The notes: generated from the letters alone by a model not told the origin. DNA of 25,922 nucleotides from Blautia sp. BIOML-A1 (GCF_009883055.1 NZ_WWVR01000044.1:1-25922), one strand, 5' to 3'. Shown: positions 1 to 7,553, counted from the first letter of the stretch. Numbers and translations: made by a program.

Positions 1-1314
1 TATACGACCATCTTTGTAATCATCATAGAGTTTCATCTTTTCCGAGGTCAACTGTCGGCTCTGTTTTTGCAATTCTGCGGTATTGATCTCTTTGTCGTCG
101 CATTGCCTGTTGGAAGATACTTTCTTTTCTTTTTCCAATATTGACGCTGCATACTGATGAACAAGCCCAAGGATATTCTCCTCCAACGGTTCCCGCCGGA
201 TCACCAGACTTCGACACACAGGATCTCCATTGGTTCGGGCATCTGAACATTTCAGCAAATGCTCTGTTTCTTTTAGCAGAGAATGCCCGCAGTTAGCACA
301 TAGCAACAATGCCGGCTGTTTTTTACGTCTTTCCAGAGTAAAATTGGTACGTGATTCCGCAACACTTCTCTTCTTTTTCGGATGCATTTCATTTGCTTTT
401 TCAAACAATGCCCTGTCTATAATTGCCGTATGATGATTTTCCAGGCGAACCCATTCTGTTTCATCATTCAGAACTGCTTTATGACCGGTATGCATACTGC
501 AACGTGTTTTTCCCCAGATTCTGGTTCCAATATAAATCTCATCCCGGACAATTGCCGCTACTGTCGTAGGGCTCCAGTGTTTCTTTTTGATCGTGTCAAA
601 CCTCTGGAACTGCACCTGATCCCCTCTTGATAATTTCTGCTCATCACAAGTGGCAATCGCCTGTCCGTTCAATTCCCTTGTAATATCCGCAAAACTTGTT
701 CCTTCCGCTGCCATCCGAAAAATCATTTTCACGACTTTTGCAGCCTCTGGATCTACTTCCAGCCTTCCATCTTTTCCTTTTTTATAGCCATATCTGGCAT
801 TTACCGGAAGGCGTGTACCATTTCTCGTTCTTGTCTGCAATGCTGATGAAATTTTCTTGGACAAATCCAGGCTATACATATTGTATACCAGATTCTGCAA
901 TGCTACATTCATTCCACCAGTCATTCCGCTACTTGCTGCACTGTCATAGCTGTCATTAATCGAAATAAATCGAATCTGTAGAAGTGGAAAAATATATTCA
1001 ATATAAAATCCAACTTCCAAATAGTCTCTTCCAAATCTGGAAAAGTCTTTCACAACTACACAGCCGATTTCTCCGCTTTTCATGTCATCCTGCAGCTGTT
1101 GAAATCCCTGCCTTTTAAAATGAGTACCGCTGACACCGTCATCCACATATTCCAGAATATCCGACTCAACTACACCCAGCTCATCAATTACAAATGATTT
1201 TAACAGAATTCTCTGAGAAGTTACACTGTCGCTCTCTTTTTTGGCTCTGCCATCTACATTGTCATCTTCTGCAGACAAACGGATGTAAACAGCTGTTTTT
1301 CTAAGATCTGTCAT
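1..1314 (-). CDS. Large serine recombinase, third of three (3' end outside window)
   Basis: Site-specific recombinase that would cut and rejoin the element's attachment sites. The reading frame is open from ATG at 1314 to the left edge (438 codons), so the C terminus is not seen. The resolvase domain (about residues 6-150) has the catalytic serine in YIRLS (Ser14) and the motif KDFSRFGRDY. A recombinase domain follows (about 160-285), then a zinc-ribbon-like CANCGHSLL around residue 345 and the start of a coiled coil. The start ATG overlaps the TGA of the upstream recombinase (ATGA), so translation is probably coupled. It is a member of the large TndX/TnpX-like serine recombinases and is clearly diverged from its two neighbours. 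Function from family; individual role within the triplet unknown. Confidence 0.93.
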   Translation of the reverse strand, partial: MTDLRKTAVYIRLSAEDDNVDGRAKKESDSVTSQRILLKSFVIDELGVVESDILEYVDDGVSGTHFKRQGFQQLQDDMKSGEIGCVVVKDFSRFGRDYLEVGFYIEYIFPLLQIRFISINDSYDSAASSGMTGGMNVALQNLVYNMYSLDLSKKISSALQTRTRNGTRLPVNARYGYKKGKDGRLEVDPEAAKVVKMIFRMAAEGTSFADITRELNGQAIATCDEQKLSRGDQVQFQRFDTIKKKHWSPTTVAAIVRDEIYIGTRIWGKTRCSMHTGHKAVLNDETEWVRLENHHTAIIDRALFEKANEMHPKKKRSVAESRTNFTLERRKKQPALLLCANCGHSLLKETEHLLKCSDARTNGDPVCRSLVIRREPLEENILGLVHQYAASILEKEKKVSSNRQCDDKEINTAELQKQSRQLTSEKMKLYDDYKDGRI

Positions 1315-3002
1315 CTTGACTGCGCCTCCTTCTCTTTCTTTAGTTTCTGTAAATCTGCAAACTGATCGTCATATACCAGCTTGATCTCATAATCATACTT
1401 ACCATGGATAATAATTGAATCCACAAAGGCATCTGCCATTTCTTTTGTCAGCTTACGCTTTGACATATAAGTATGTATCACATTTCCCCAGCCTTCTTCA
1501 ATGTGGTAATCCTGGGAATACCGAACCTGTGCCGCCAATACTGTGTCCAGACGGCTCTTGATATTCTCAATTTCATTGGAATAGATCCGAGAAAACTGTA
1601 TGTATTCTTCTTCTGTAATCAAACGTTCGGAATAGTCTTCATATAAATCCGATTTACGCTTACTGATACGGCTTAGTTCTCGTCGAAGTTTTCCTACCTC
1701 TTTATCCAAAAGCAGGTACTGTGTCTGATTTTTGGAAGCTGCATTCATTTTCTGAATCATTTTTTCTGTATCCAATACGGTTTTCATATGCGTTTGGATC
1801 AGGCGAAGAACATCGTCATCCACATATTCTTTTCTGACTCTGTGCCCTTTGCATTGCTTTCCTCCGGATTTATGGTTAGTATTGGCTCCGCAGATATAAA
1901 AGAATGTGCCATTTCTTTCTCTGGACAACGTCATGCGGTTGCCACAGCCTCCGCACCATATCTTTCCTGTATAGAAATTATGGTTTCTAATAGCCCCATT
2001 GTTCTGCTGATGTTTCTTCTTATAAGCTTCCGTATATTCCTGGATTTTAGATTGTACCTGTTGAAACAACTCTCTATCTATAATCCCTTCATGCGTGTTC
2101 TCCACATGCACCCATTCACTCTCTGGTCGATTTCTCTGTTTATTTCCCTGGAAAACACTTTGCTGATATTTTCCAAATACAGAATCACCTGTGCAATGAA
2201 CATCCTGAAGAACTCGTTTCACTTCATAATTGTTCCAGGGTTTTGACTCCGGAAGCGGCTTCTCACCGGTTTTATAGAATTTTCTCTGTAAAGTCGGCGA
2301 TAAAACTCCATCTTTATTGAGCTGTCTTGCAATATCACTATAGTTCCTGCCATCCATATACATAGAAAATATACTTTTCAAATGTTCTGCAGCTTCTTCA
2401 TCAACGATCAGCTGATGATGGTCTTCTTCTGACTTTCTGTAACCATACGGTTCCCAGGCACTTGTAAATTTTCCTTTTTTCCAAAGAGCTTTTTTTGCGC
2501 TGCTGCTCTTTTTGGCAAGGTCTTTCGAATAGAACTCATTGATAATATTCTTCAGTGGAACTGTAAGATCCACACCCTCTCTGAAGGAATCGAAATCATC
2601 TGTCACAGCCAGGAATCTTACATGAAAAAACGGAAATACTCGTTCAATATAGTTGCTGGTTTCGACATAATTTCTTCCAAGTCTGGACAAATCTTTTACA
2701 ATAACACAATTGATTTTTCCATGCTTGATATCTTCCATCATCTGTACGAATCCAGGACGGTCAAAATTTGTACCTGAATAGTCTGAGTCCTTATAAACTT
2801 CCGCAACCGAAATATCTTCCGTATCTGCTACAAAGTTTTTCATCAATTCCACCTGGGTTTCTATCGTCCCTCTTTCTAATGTTTCTTCTGTTTCCATTGA
2901 AATTCTGGCATACAATCCTGCCCGGAATGGTCTTCTCACCTCTGTCTGGACGGTTGCACTGCCGACTACTTCCGGAATGTTTTTCCTACTCTTTCGTGCC
3001 AT
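1311..3002 (-). CDS. Large serine recombinase, second of three
   Basis: Complete large serine recombinase of about 563 residues. The catalytic serine is in LYARIS (Ser35), followed by the E-helix-side motif KDLSRLGRNY. The recombinase domain lies at about 185-310, a four-cysteine zinc ribbon (CGGCGNRM ... CKGH) at about 350-400, and a coiled coil after it. I chose ATG at 3002 because an AGGAGG at 3012-3017 lies 9 nt upstream; a TTG at 3011 is also in frame but falls too close to that site. The gene begins one base after the stop of the first recombinase and its own stop overlaps the start of the third, so the three form one translational unit. Confidence 0.95.
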   Translation of the reverse strand: MARKSRKNIPEVVGSATVQTEVRRPFRAGLYARISMETEETLERGTIETQVELMKNFVADTEDISVAEVYKDSDYSGTNFDRPGFVQMMEDIKHGKINCVIVKDLSRLGRNYVETSNYIERVFPFFHVRFLAVTDDFDSFREGVDLTVPLKNIINEFYSKDLAKKSSSAKKALWKKGKFTSAWEPYGYRKSEEDHHQLIVDEEAAEHLKSIFSMYMDGRNYSDIARQLNKDGVLSPTLQRKFYKTGEKPLPESKPWNNYEVKRVLQDVHCTGDSVFGKYQQSVFQGNKQRNRPESEWVHVENTHEGIIDRELFQQVQSKIQEYTEAYKKKHQQNNGAIRNHNFYTGKIWCGGCGNRMTLSRERNGTFFYICGANTNHKSGGKQCKGHRVRKEYVDDDVLRLIQTHMKTVLDTEKMIQKMNAASKNQTQYLLLDKEVGKLRRELSRISKRKSDLYEDYSERLITEEEYIQFSRIYSNEIENIKSRLDTVLAAQVRYSQDYHIEEGWGNVIHTYMSKRKLTKEMADAFVDSIIIHGKYDYEIKLVYDDQFADLQKLKKEKEAQSR

Positions 3003-3003
3003 T

Positions 3004-4695
3004 TTATACAACCTCCTTTACCTTGACCTGCAGATTATTATCATCATCTACTACCGTATCAACTCCCATAGCCGGTAATTGATTCAGCAATGTCTGATAA
3101 CAATCATCAAAATCAAAAGTGATCTCTATATTCTTTTTATCATATACTCTGATTTTCCTGATCAGTTCTACCACCACTGTGCGGGACAGTTCTTCAATAT
3201 CCTGATATTTCACAAAATAATCCAGCCAGGTATTGGCATTGTCTGCTTTTTCCAGCTCACTATCCATTTCTTTCTGGATTGCACGGATATTCTTTTCCGC
3301 ATTTCTAAGCCTCTTTCCATAGGCTGCATGAAGCTCTACATAGTCTTCTTTTGATACAATGCCCTCTTTCATATCCGAATAGAGCATCATCCGTAACTCC
3401 TTACAACGTTCTGTCTCCTGTTTTTTCTTCTCCAGCCTGTCCTGCAGCTTCTTCATATTGATCTCCTGAAATGGCACAGTACCAACAAATTCCAGGACTC
3501 TTTTCAGGTGCAGGATATTCTGGATATGCTGTTTCAGCATCACCAGTACGGCATCTTCCAGATCCTTTTCCGGTATTCTATGACTGGAACAGCGTTTTGT
3601 TTCTTTATTTGCGGAACATAGATAATAAGCATATTTTTTCCCTGCCACAGTAGAAACCTTTCTTGTCATAGGTGCACCACAATCCGCACATACAGCAATT
3701 CCGGATAACAGATATACTTGCTTTTGGTCAGGCGAAGTACGTGTATCCATGCCCAGAAGTCTCTGAACAATTTCAAAATCACGGTCACTCACCAATGGCT
3801 CATGATTTTTCTCAATCCGGATCCAGTCATCTTCCGGTTTCACATAAGTCTGCTTCACTTTATGGTTCGGTGTCGTCCTTTTTCCCTGCACAAGGTTTCC
3901 GATATAAACCTCGTTTTCCAGTATCCTGCGGACGGTAACGGAACTCCAAAGTGCCTGTTCTTTCTGCCGGAAGCCTGTTTCATAACGACTGCCGTTGCTG
4001 ATTTTATACTCAAATGGGGAAAGAATACCCAGTTCATTTAAACGATTAGCGATCGCATCCTGACTCATTCCCTGCAGCTTCATCTTAAAAATATCCTGTA
4101 CTACACTGCCTGCAGATGGATCAATCTCTAATTTATGCTTATCTGTCTTTGTCTTCCTGTATCCAAAAGCTACAAACGGAGTCACACACTCACCTTTTTT
4201 CCTCTTAATCTCAAGATTACTCCTGATCTTAATAGAAATGTCACGGCAATAAGCATCATTGATTAAATTCTTAAATGGGATAATAATTTCGTCTGCCTGA
4301 TTCTTTCCCTTGAGACTGTCATAATTGTCATTGATGGCAATAAAACGCACACCAAGAGCCGGGAATAATCTCTCGATATACTTCCCGGAATCAATATATT
4401 CCCTTCCAAATCGTGATAAATCTTTTACCACTACGCAGTCTACAATCCCACGCCGGATATCTTCCAGCATTGCCTGGAATGCAGGACGATCAAAATTAGA
4501 GCCTGAGTAGCCATCATCAACTCGGACTGAAACAACTTCTATATCTTTTTTGTCTTTCAGGAAATCCAGAATCAAAGCTTTCTGGTTAGAAATGCTGTTA
4601 CTTTCCAGTTTTGCTGAACTGGAAATATCGCCATCTTCTTTAGATAATCTGACATAGATGGCGGCATGATAGATTTTATTGATATTCTGATACAT
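3004..4695 (-). CDS. Large serine recombinase, first of three
   Basis: Complete 563-residue large serine recombinase. The resolvase domain holds AIYVRLSKED with the nucleophile Ser18 and KDLSRFGREY around residue 95. The recombinase domain is at about 165-300 and the zinc ribbon (CADCGAPMT ... CSSHRIP) at about 325-375. A coiled coil spans roughly 395-480. The ATG at 4695 has the ribosome binding site AAAAGGAGG 7 nt upstream. That site lies inside a nearly perfect 14-bp inverted repeat (4702-4743), which suggests translation of the whole triplet is gated. The gene is downstream of the MazF-like and small unknown genes on the same strand. Confidence 0.95.
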   Translation of the reverse strand: MYQNINKIYHAAIYVRLSKEDGDISSSAKLESNSISNQKALILDFLKDKKDIEVVSVRVDDGYSGSNFDRPAFQAMLEDIRRGIVDCVVVKDLSRFGREYIDSGKYIERLFPALGVRFIAINDNYDSLKGKNQADEIIIPFKNLINDAYCRDISIKIRSNLEIKRKKGECVTPFVAFGYRKTKTDKHKLEIDPSAGSVVQDIFKMKLQGMSQDAIANRLNELGILSPFEYKISNGSRYETGFRQKEQALWSSVTVRRILENEVYIGNLVQGKRTTPNHKVKQTYVKPEDDWIRIEKNHEPLVSDRDFEIVQRLLGMDTRTSPDQKQVYLLSGIAVCADCGAPMTRKVSTVAGKKYAYYLCSANKETKRCSSHRIPEKDLEDAVLVMLKQHIQNILHLKRVLEFVGTVPFQEINMKKLQDRLEKKKQETERCKELRMMLYSDMKEGIVSKEDYVELHAAYGKRLRNAEKNIRAIQKEMDSELEKADNANTWLDYFVKYQDIEELSRTVVVELIRKIRVYDKKNIEITFDFDDCYQTLLNQLPAMGVDTVVDDDNNLQVKVKEVV

Positions 4696-4701
4696 ATCTT
4701 A

Positions 4702-4743
4702 CCTCCTTTTATTACGTCAGAAAATCCATGTAATAAAAGGGGG
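4702..4743 (-). promoter_or_regulatory. Hairpin hiding the recombinase ribosome binding site
   Basis: Positions 4702-4715 and 4730-4743 are inverted repeats matching at 13 of 14 positions, with a 14-nt loop. In the minus-strand transcript the 3' arm contains the AGGAGG that serves the first recombinase. Folding would block ribosome access, so recombinase translation may need melting of this stem, for instance by a ribosome finishing the upstream gene or by a trans factor. There is no U-run after the stem, so it is not a terminator. The regulatory role is inferred. Confidence 0.6.
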
Positions 4744-4803
4744 CTGCATAATTTGTCCTTACCGACATTCTAACACAGTCCCCTCAATCTTGCCAGTACT
4801 TTT

Positions 4804-5052
4804 TCAGACACTCAGAAGCATATTCTCAAATGCCTGCTCCATAGATATACCGTTATTGGCAAATCTGACTTTTACTTTCATATTACCGATCCGGACCAGA
4901 TAAGGATTTCCTACTTTATTCAGGAAAATATCTCTCCGTTCCTGAAGCGATTTATTTCTGTCTGCTTTTATCATCCGTAGATCAGTCATTTCATTTATAT
5001 CTACGTCACTGAAATCCTGCTCCAGATAATTTCTATATTCCTCTGCCGTCAT
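4804..5052 (-). CDS. Small element protein, DUF6870-like
   Basis: An 82-residue acidic/basic mixed protein with no signal or membrane segment. The C-terminal half contains GNPYLVRIGNMKVKVRF followed by an acidic tail helix, a layout I associate with small clostridial mobile-element proteins annotated DUF6870; that match is from memory. The start ATG (5052) overlaps the 3' end of the mazF-like gene by 20 bp, and GGAGAAGG lies just upstream. It sits where an antitoxin would sit relative to the toxin gene, but has no MazE-type DNA-binding motif that I can see. Could be an antitoxin, a recombination directionality factor or neither. Confidence 0.7.
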   Translation of the reverse strand: MTAEEYRNYLEQDFSDVDINEMTDLRMIKADRNKSLQERRDIFLNKVGNPYLVRIGNMKVKVRFANNGISMEQAFENMLLSV

Positions 5053-5413
5053 GCCCTTCTCCTTCCATTCCCATCTGAATCTGTACTGCTTTCAGTACCC
5101 GATCCAGGCTCCACTTGTTCACTCTTCCGCATTTCTCAATAATACATTTCGTAGAAATGCTCATAACCTGTTCAGCCAGTGCCAAACTTCCTTTTCGGAT
5201 TCCCGTCATATCATATTTGCTGATAAACACATGTGTTGGCAAATACCGTTTCTTATAAATTCTTGATGTCAGCGGAACTACCGTTATGACTGAACTGTAT
5301 GTATTGGCTTTATTATTACTCACTACGATCACCGGTCTTATTCCACCCTGAACAGATGTTGTAGGAAACATACCGAGATCTGCCCATAAAATATCTCCTC
5401 TGCGGATTGTCAT
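5033..5413 (-). CDS. MazF/PemK-family endoribonuclease toxin
   Basis: A 126-residue protein of the PemK/MazF family, single-strand RNA interferases of toxin-antitoxin systems. The N-terminal RRGDILWADLG, the RPVIVVSNN segment (conserved RPV strand) and VVPLTSR, then LPTHV, are in the usual order, and length is normal for the family. I chose ATG at 5413 with GAGAGG upstream; a TTG five codons earlier is in frame but overlaps that site. No recognisable MazE antitoxin precedes it. A long structured leader and a 10-bp palindrome (5456-5465) lie upstream. It heads the operon that continues into three serine recombinases, so it may serve element maintenance or control rather than be a standard module. 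Confidence 0.88.
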   Translation of the reverse strand: MTIRRGDILWADLGMFPTTSVQGGIRPVIVVSNNKANTYSSVITVVPLTSRIYKKRYLPTHVFISKYDMTGIRKGSLALAEQVMSISTKCIIEKCGRVNKWSLDRVLKAVQIQMGMEGEGHDGRGI

Positions 5414-5455
5414 TTGTCCTCTCTCCAATCTATTATTTTTATTTGTAAAGCATCC

Positions 5456-5538
5456 ATAGCGCTATATTGGCTCCACAGGAATACGGCAGAGTTTCTTTCC
5501 CATAAGGAAAGCTCTGCCGCATAACCTCTATAGCCAAT
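5456..5538 (-). ncRNA. Structured leader upstream of mazF-like gene
   Basis: Three nested stems are visible: 5466-5472 with 5532-5538 (ATTGGCT/AGCCAAT), 5484-5491 with 5512-5519 (CGGCAGAG/CTCTGCCG), and 5495-5500 with 5506-5511 (CTTTCC/GGAAAG) closing a 5-nt loop. Internal loops of 11-12 nt separate the outer and middle stems. The outer end abuts a perfect palindrome ATAGCGCTAT at 5456-5465. The structure ends about 40-50 nt before the mazF start and is not followed by a U-run, so it is not a terminator. It may be a cis-regulatory leader, a small RNA or an antitoxin RNA; strand is assumed from the gene it precedes. Confidence 0.45.
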
Positions 5539-5566
5539 TTGATTATTAAACAGTGCTCGCTCGATT

Positions 5567-5749
5567 CTATTTATCCTCGATACCCCGAATCGTTACTCCC
5601 GCATATGCAGGAAGGGAATAATAACCTGCCCGGATGCATACTCCGGACCACACCCCGGAAACTCTCGTTTCCAGGCTCCAGCAGTTCATAGGTTTACCAG
5701 TTACAGACTTCTCAGGATCTGCAAGTGTATCGCATCTCATACATATCAT
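5567..5749 (-). CDS. Possible small Cys/Trp-containing protein, unrecognised
   Basis: A 60-codon frame beginning ATG-ATA-TGT with a CxxC (CMRC) near the start and a compact, tryptophan-bearing sequence ending in RGIEDK. The frame stays open and protein-like upstream to about 5795 (KALTEASWQAGDA precedes the ATG), where a TAA closes it, so the annotated start may be internal to a decayed gene. No good ribosome binding site is visible. It lies in the 580-bp interval between the sigma-like gene and mazF. I do not recognise the family and cannot exclude a chance frame. Confidence 0.3.
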   Translation of the reverse strand: MICMRCDTLADPEKSVTGKPMNCWSLETRVSGVWSGVCIRAGYYSLPAYAGVTIRGIEDK

Positions 5750-5753
5750 CGCA

Positions 5754-5909
5754 TCACCAGCCTGCCAGCTGGCTTCGGTCAGTGCTTTTTCGCAGCATTA
5801 CGGACTGAACTAAAAATCTTTGTTTTGTCTTATAATCCTATAGCGGCATCTTCCTCGTGCTCTTTGCATGAAATGTCACGTCAGTTATTATTGGATATTC
5901 AGTTATCAT
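5754..5909 (-). pseudogene. Possible decayed small ORF with internal amber stop
   Basis: From ATG at 5909 a 23-codon frame reads MITEYPIITDVTFHAKSTRK and ends in TAG at 5838-5840. The same frame then stays open for 27 more codons (DYKTKQRFLVQSVMLRKSTD...) to a TGA at 5754, which reads like protein. A 5-codon mini-ORF with a good AAGGA site (MNHDN) overlaps its start. It may be a small gene with a nonsense mutation, a leader peptide for the mazF operon, or chance. The 3' part overlaps the other candidate frame at 5567-5795. Confidence 0.22.
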
Positions 5910-5993
5910 GGTTCATTTTAGGAAGTCCTTTAACTTCCTCTAATTACTAAAGTCAAATGACTTTGGCAGATGCAAAAGATTTTGAAAAATTTT

Positions 5994-6467
5994 TTAAAAA
6001 AATTTATTCATATACATTTCACGCATCTTATTAAGAGTGGATTTCAGCTTGTATGACAGCATCTGTCTGGAAATCCCCATAATCTCCGCCATCTGTGTCT
6101 GTGTCTTGTTTTCAAAGAAAATGCCATAAATAATCATGCGTTCCTCTGAGTTCAGTTGATTGATCACTGTGTGAATATCCTGCTGTTCCATTTTTGTCAG
6201 TACACAGTGCTCCACATCACAGTTCAGATCTGGAAAATCCTCAATCATGAAGCCTTCTCCATCAATGGACTGACCGCTGTAAGGTACTTCTCTCAGCATC
6301 TTATCCACAACCTCACCCAGTTCATTCTTAATCTCAACTTTTTTTGCCTTGCTGCTTCTGTAAAAATTATTCATCGCATACGCAACTTCTTTTGTAATCT
6401 CGATCATTTCTCCATCAATATTTGCGTAATACTTTCCTTCGTAAAAATATGGGTGTTCAATATACAT
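5994..6467 (-). CDS. Sigma-70 region 4-like regulator
   Basis: A 157-residue protein with an N-terminal half of unknown fold (MYIEHPYFYEGKYYANIDGE) and a C-terminal helix-turn-helix like sigma-70 region 4: EERMIIYGIFFENKTQTQMA then EIMGISRQMLSYKLKSTLNK. Such proteins are common regulators in clostridial conjugative and mobilizable elements, similar in layout to the Tn916 ORF7-type factors. The ATG at 6467 has AGGAGG 7 nt upstream; a longer frame reaches back to 6539 but lacks such a site. It is separated from upstream genes by a terminator (6603-6643) and has hairpins in its own leader. Likely a transcription activator of element genes; target unknown. Confidence 0.8.
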   Translation of the reverse strand: MYIEHPYFYEGKYYANIDGEMIEITKEVAYAMNNFYRSSKAKKVEIKNELGEVVDKMLREVPYSGQSIDGEGFMIEDFPDLNCDVEHCVLTKMEQQDIHTVINQLNSEERMIIYGIFFENKTQTQMAEIMGISRQMLSYKLKSTLNKMREMYMNKFF

Positions 6468-6482
6468 ATCCGTTCCTCCTGA

Positions 6483-6552
6483 ATTTGAAATCTTGTTGCT
6501 CGTTTCAAATCCAGAAGGCGGACCTCTGTTTAGGATCATGCCTGCTCCGCCT
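6483..6552 (-). promoter_or_regulatory. Two leader hairpins before the sigma-like gene
   Basis: Perfect inverted repeats ATTTGAAA/TTTCAAAT (6483-6490 and 6503-6510, 12-nt loop) and AGGCGGA/TCCGCCT (6516-6522 and 6546-6552, 23-nt loop) lie back to back directly upstream of the ribosome binding site of the sigma-like gene. Neither is followed by a U-run. They may be regulatory stems in the 5' leader or protein-binding sites. The rest of the 6468-6793 interval holds a terminator and a possible 26-codon frame. Confidence 0.35.
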
Positions 6553-6602
6553 TTATCCTGCCGGGATACGCCCGCAGTTATTGGCTGAGAAATTCAGGCA
6601 CG

Positions 6603-6643
6603 AAAAAAAGCCCCAGTAGTTTTTTCTTAACTACTGAGGCTTT
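6603..6643 (-). terminator. Rho-independent terminator
   Basis: Inverted repeat 6607-6621 with 6629-6643 (14 of 15 pairs, loop of 7) followed on the minus strand by seven T residues (6603-6609 overlapping). It ends the minus-strand operon of 6794-7442 before the sigma-like gene. Confidence 0.85.
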
Positions 6644-6659
6644 AGTCTCTTTCTTGTAT

Positions 6660-6740
6660 TCAGTTATCTATGCCTTCTTTCATCAGCATAATCATTGTAT
6701 CAGGATAAAGTTCACAAAGTATCCGCAATACATTCCCATA
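6660..6740 (-). other. Possible 26-codon open frame before the terminator
   Basis: The frame reads YGNVLRILCELYPDTMIMLM then KEGIDN and TGA at 6660-6662, just upstream of the terminator at 6603-6643, and looks protein-like. There is no ATG at its head; TTG within the first codons or a lost upstream start would be needed. It could be the tail of a decayed small gene or a very short last gene of the 6794-7442 operon. Confidence 0.2.
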
Positions 6741-6793
6741 AGTTCATCTCATTATTAGAATCGTACATATTTCAGTATAAAAAGTTCACCGTG

Positions 6794-7225
6794 TTATTCT
6801 TCTACTTCTTTTCCATCTATATATAGTTGAAATTTATCAGGATTATTGACTACATCATAGTCCTTTCCGTATTCTACAGGTCTATATTCGGCTGTCATTA
6901 CCGATTCCCCATCTTCAATATCCTCTTTCCATAAATAGATGTTCATATCAAGGCTCGTCGCATATCCCCTGTCTGTGGAGAATTTTGTCGAATAAAATGA
7001 ATCATCCTTGTACATCTGCAAAAGTTCTCTTGCAAACGCTTCTCTATCCTCGATATGTTCCCGGTTAGCGACTACGGTTAGATTTTCATCCCGATTTACG
7101 GAAAATGTTCCTACCACATCCGGTTCGCCTTCCTTATGACCAGATTCAGATTTCCCATAAATACTTCCTGCAGCAATTATCAAGATCACTGCTCCTGAAA
7201 TCAATGCAATTATCTTTTTCTTCAT
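6794..7225 (-). CDS. Secreted or membrane-anchored small protein, unknown function
   Basis: A 143-residue protein beginning MKKKIIALISGAVILIIAAG: lysines then a hydrophobic stretch of about 15 residues, an uncleaved anchor or signal peptide, with no lipobox cysteine. The remaining 120 residues are hydrophilic and acidic (for example EHIEDREAFARELLQMYKDD), so most of the protein should face outside. It starts 4 bp after the end of the gene at 7230-7442, in the same operon, and the operon ends at the terminator at 6603-6643. I do not recognise a family. Confidence 0.72.
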   Translation of the reverse strand: MKKKIIALISGAVILIIAAGSIYGKSESGHKEGEPDVVGTFSVNRDENLTVVANREHIEDREAFARELLQMYKDDSFYSTKFSTDRGYATSLDMNIYLWKEDIEDGESVMTAEYRPVEYGKDYDVVNNPDKFQLYIDGKEVEE

Positions 7226-7229
7226 ATTT

Positions 7230-7442
7230 TTATTTTCCTTTTAGTTTTTTTACTGCGTAATTGATTACTTCTTCCGGTGTGGGTCTGTCTCCTTTAAGTG
7301 TCATTTTCTTCCATTCTTCCTGCACAGCCGGATCGGGATTATCAAATCCTGCATCTATGGCTATCTGCATTTCTCTGCGTACCTCTTCTGGTGTTGTGTT
7401 GTACTTTTCTGCAATCTTCTCATAAATAGTTTTCTCTCTCAT
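7230..7442 (-). CDS. Small protein of the short Spo0A-C-like annotated group
   Basis: A 70-residue soluble protein, MREKTIYEKIAEKYNTTPEE then a helix-rich remainder ending NYAVKKLKGK. The N-terminal YEKIAEKYNTTPEEVRREMQ segment looks like a short helix-turn-helix. Proteins of this size and pattern are widespread in Lachnospiraceae and are often annotated as sporulation initiation factor Spo0A-like, although they lack a receiver domain; this family link is from memory. ATG at 7442 has GGAGG upstream. First gene of a two-gene operon with the anchored protein; a GTTCTATAGAAC palindrome (7479-7490) lies in the upstream region and may place it under the neighbouring XRE repressor. Confidence 0.68.
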   Translation of the reverse strand: MREKTIYEKIAEKYNTTPEEVRREMQIAIDAGFDNPDPAVQEEWKKMTLKGDRPTPEEVINYAVKKLKGK

Positions 7443-7478
7443 TCATTTTCCTCCAATATATAAGTAGAATTACACCTT

Positions 7479-7490
7479 GTTCTATAGAAC
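7479..7490. promoter_or_regulatory. GTTCTATAGAAC palindrome, candidate XRE operator
   Basis: Perfect 12-bp palindrome about 37 bp upstream of the start of the 7230-7442 gene. Its GTTCT/AGAAC arms match those of two other palindromes flanking the neighbouring XRE gene (7926-7943 and 7993-8012), which suggests one repressor binds all three. Confidence 0.4.
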
Positions 7491-7553
7491 TAATTTAGCA
7501 TATTTCTATTATCATGAAAAGACACTTTACAACTTAAAGCTGAATAAAAGGTC

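Noticed and set aside
23..250. 75-codon minus-strand frame starting in the zinc-ribbon region of the third recombinase
   Set aside because: Out of frame with the recombinase, which is open through the whole interval and carries recognisable motifs.
1788..2246. 152-codon plus-strand frame
   Set aside because: Entirely antisense to the second recombinase; composition is a typical hydrophobic shadow.
3672..4041. Plus- and minus-strand frames of 60-107 codons
   Set aside because: Shadows of the first recombinase, without ribosome binding sites or recognisable motifs.
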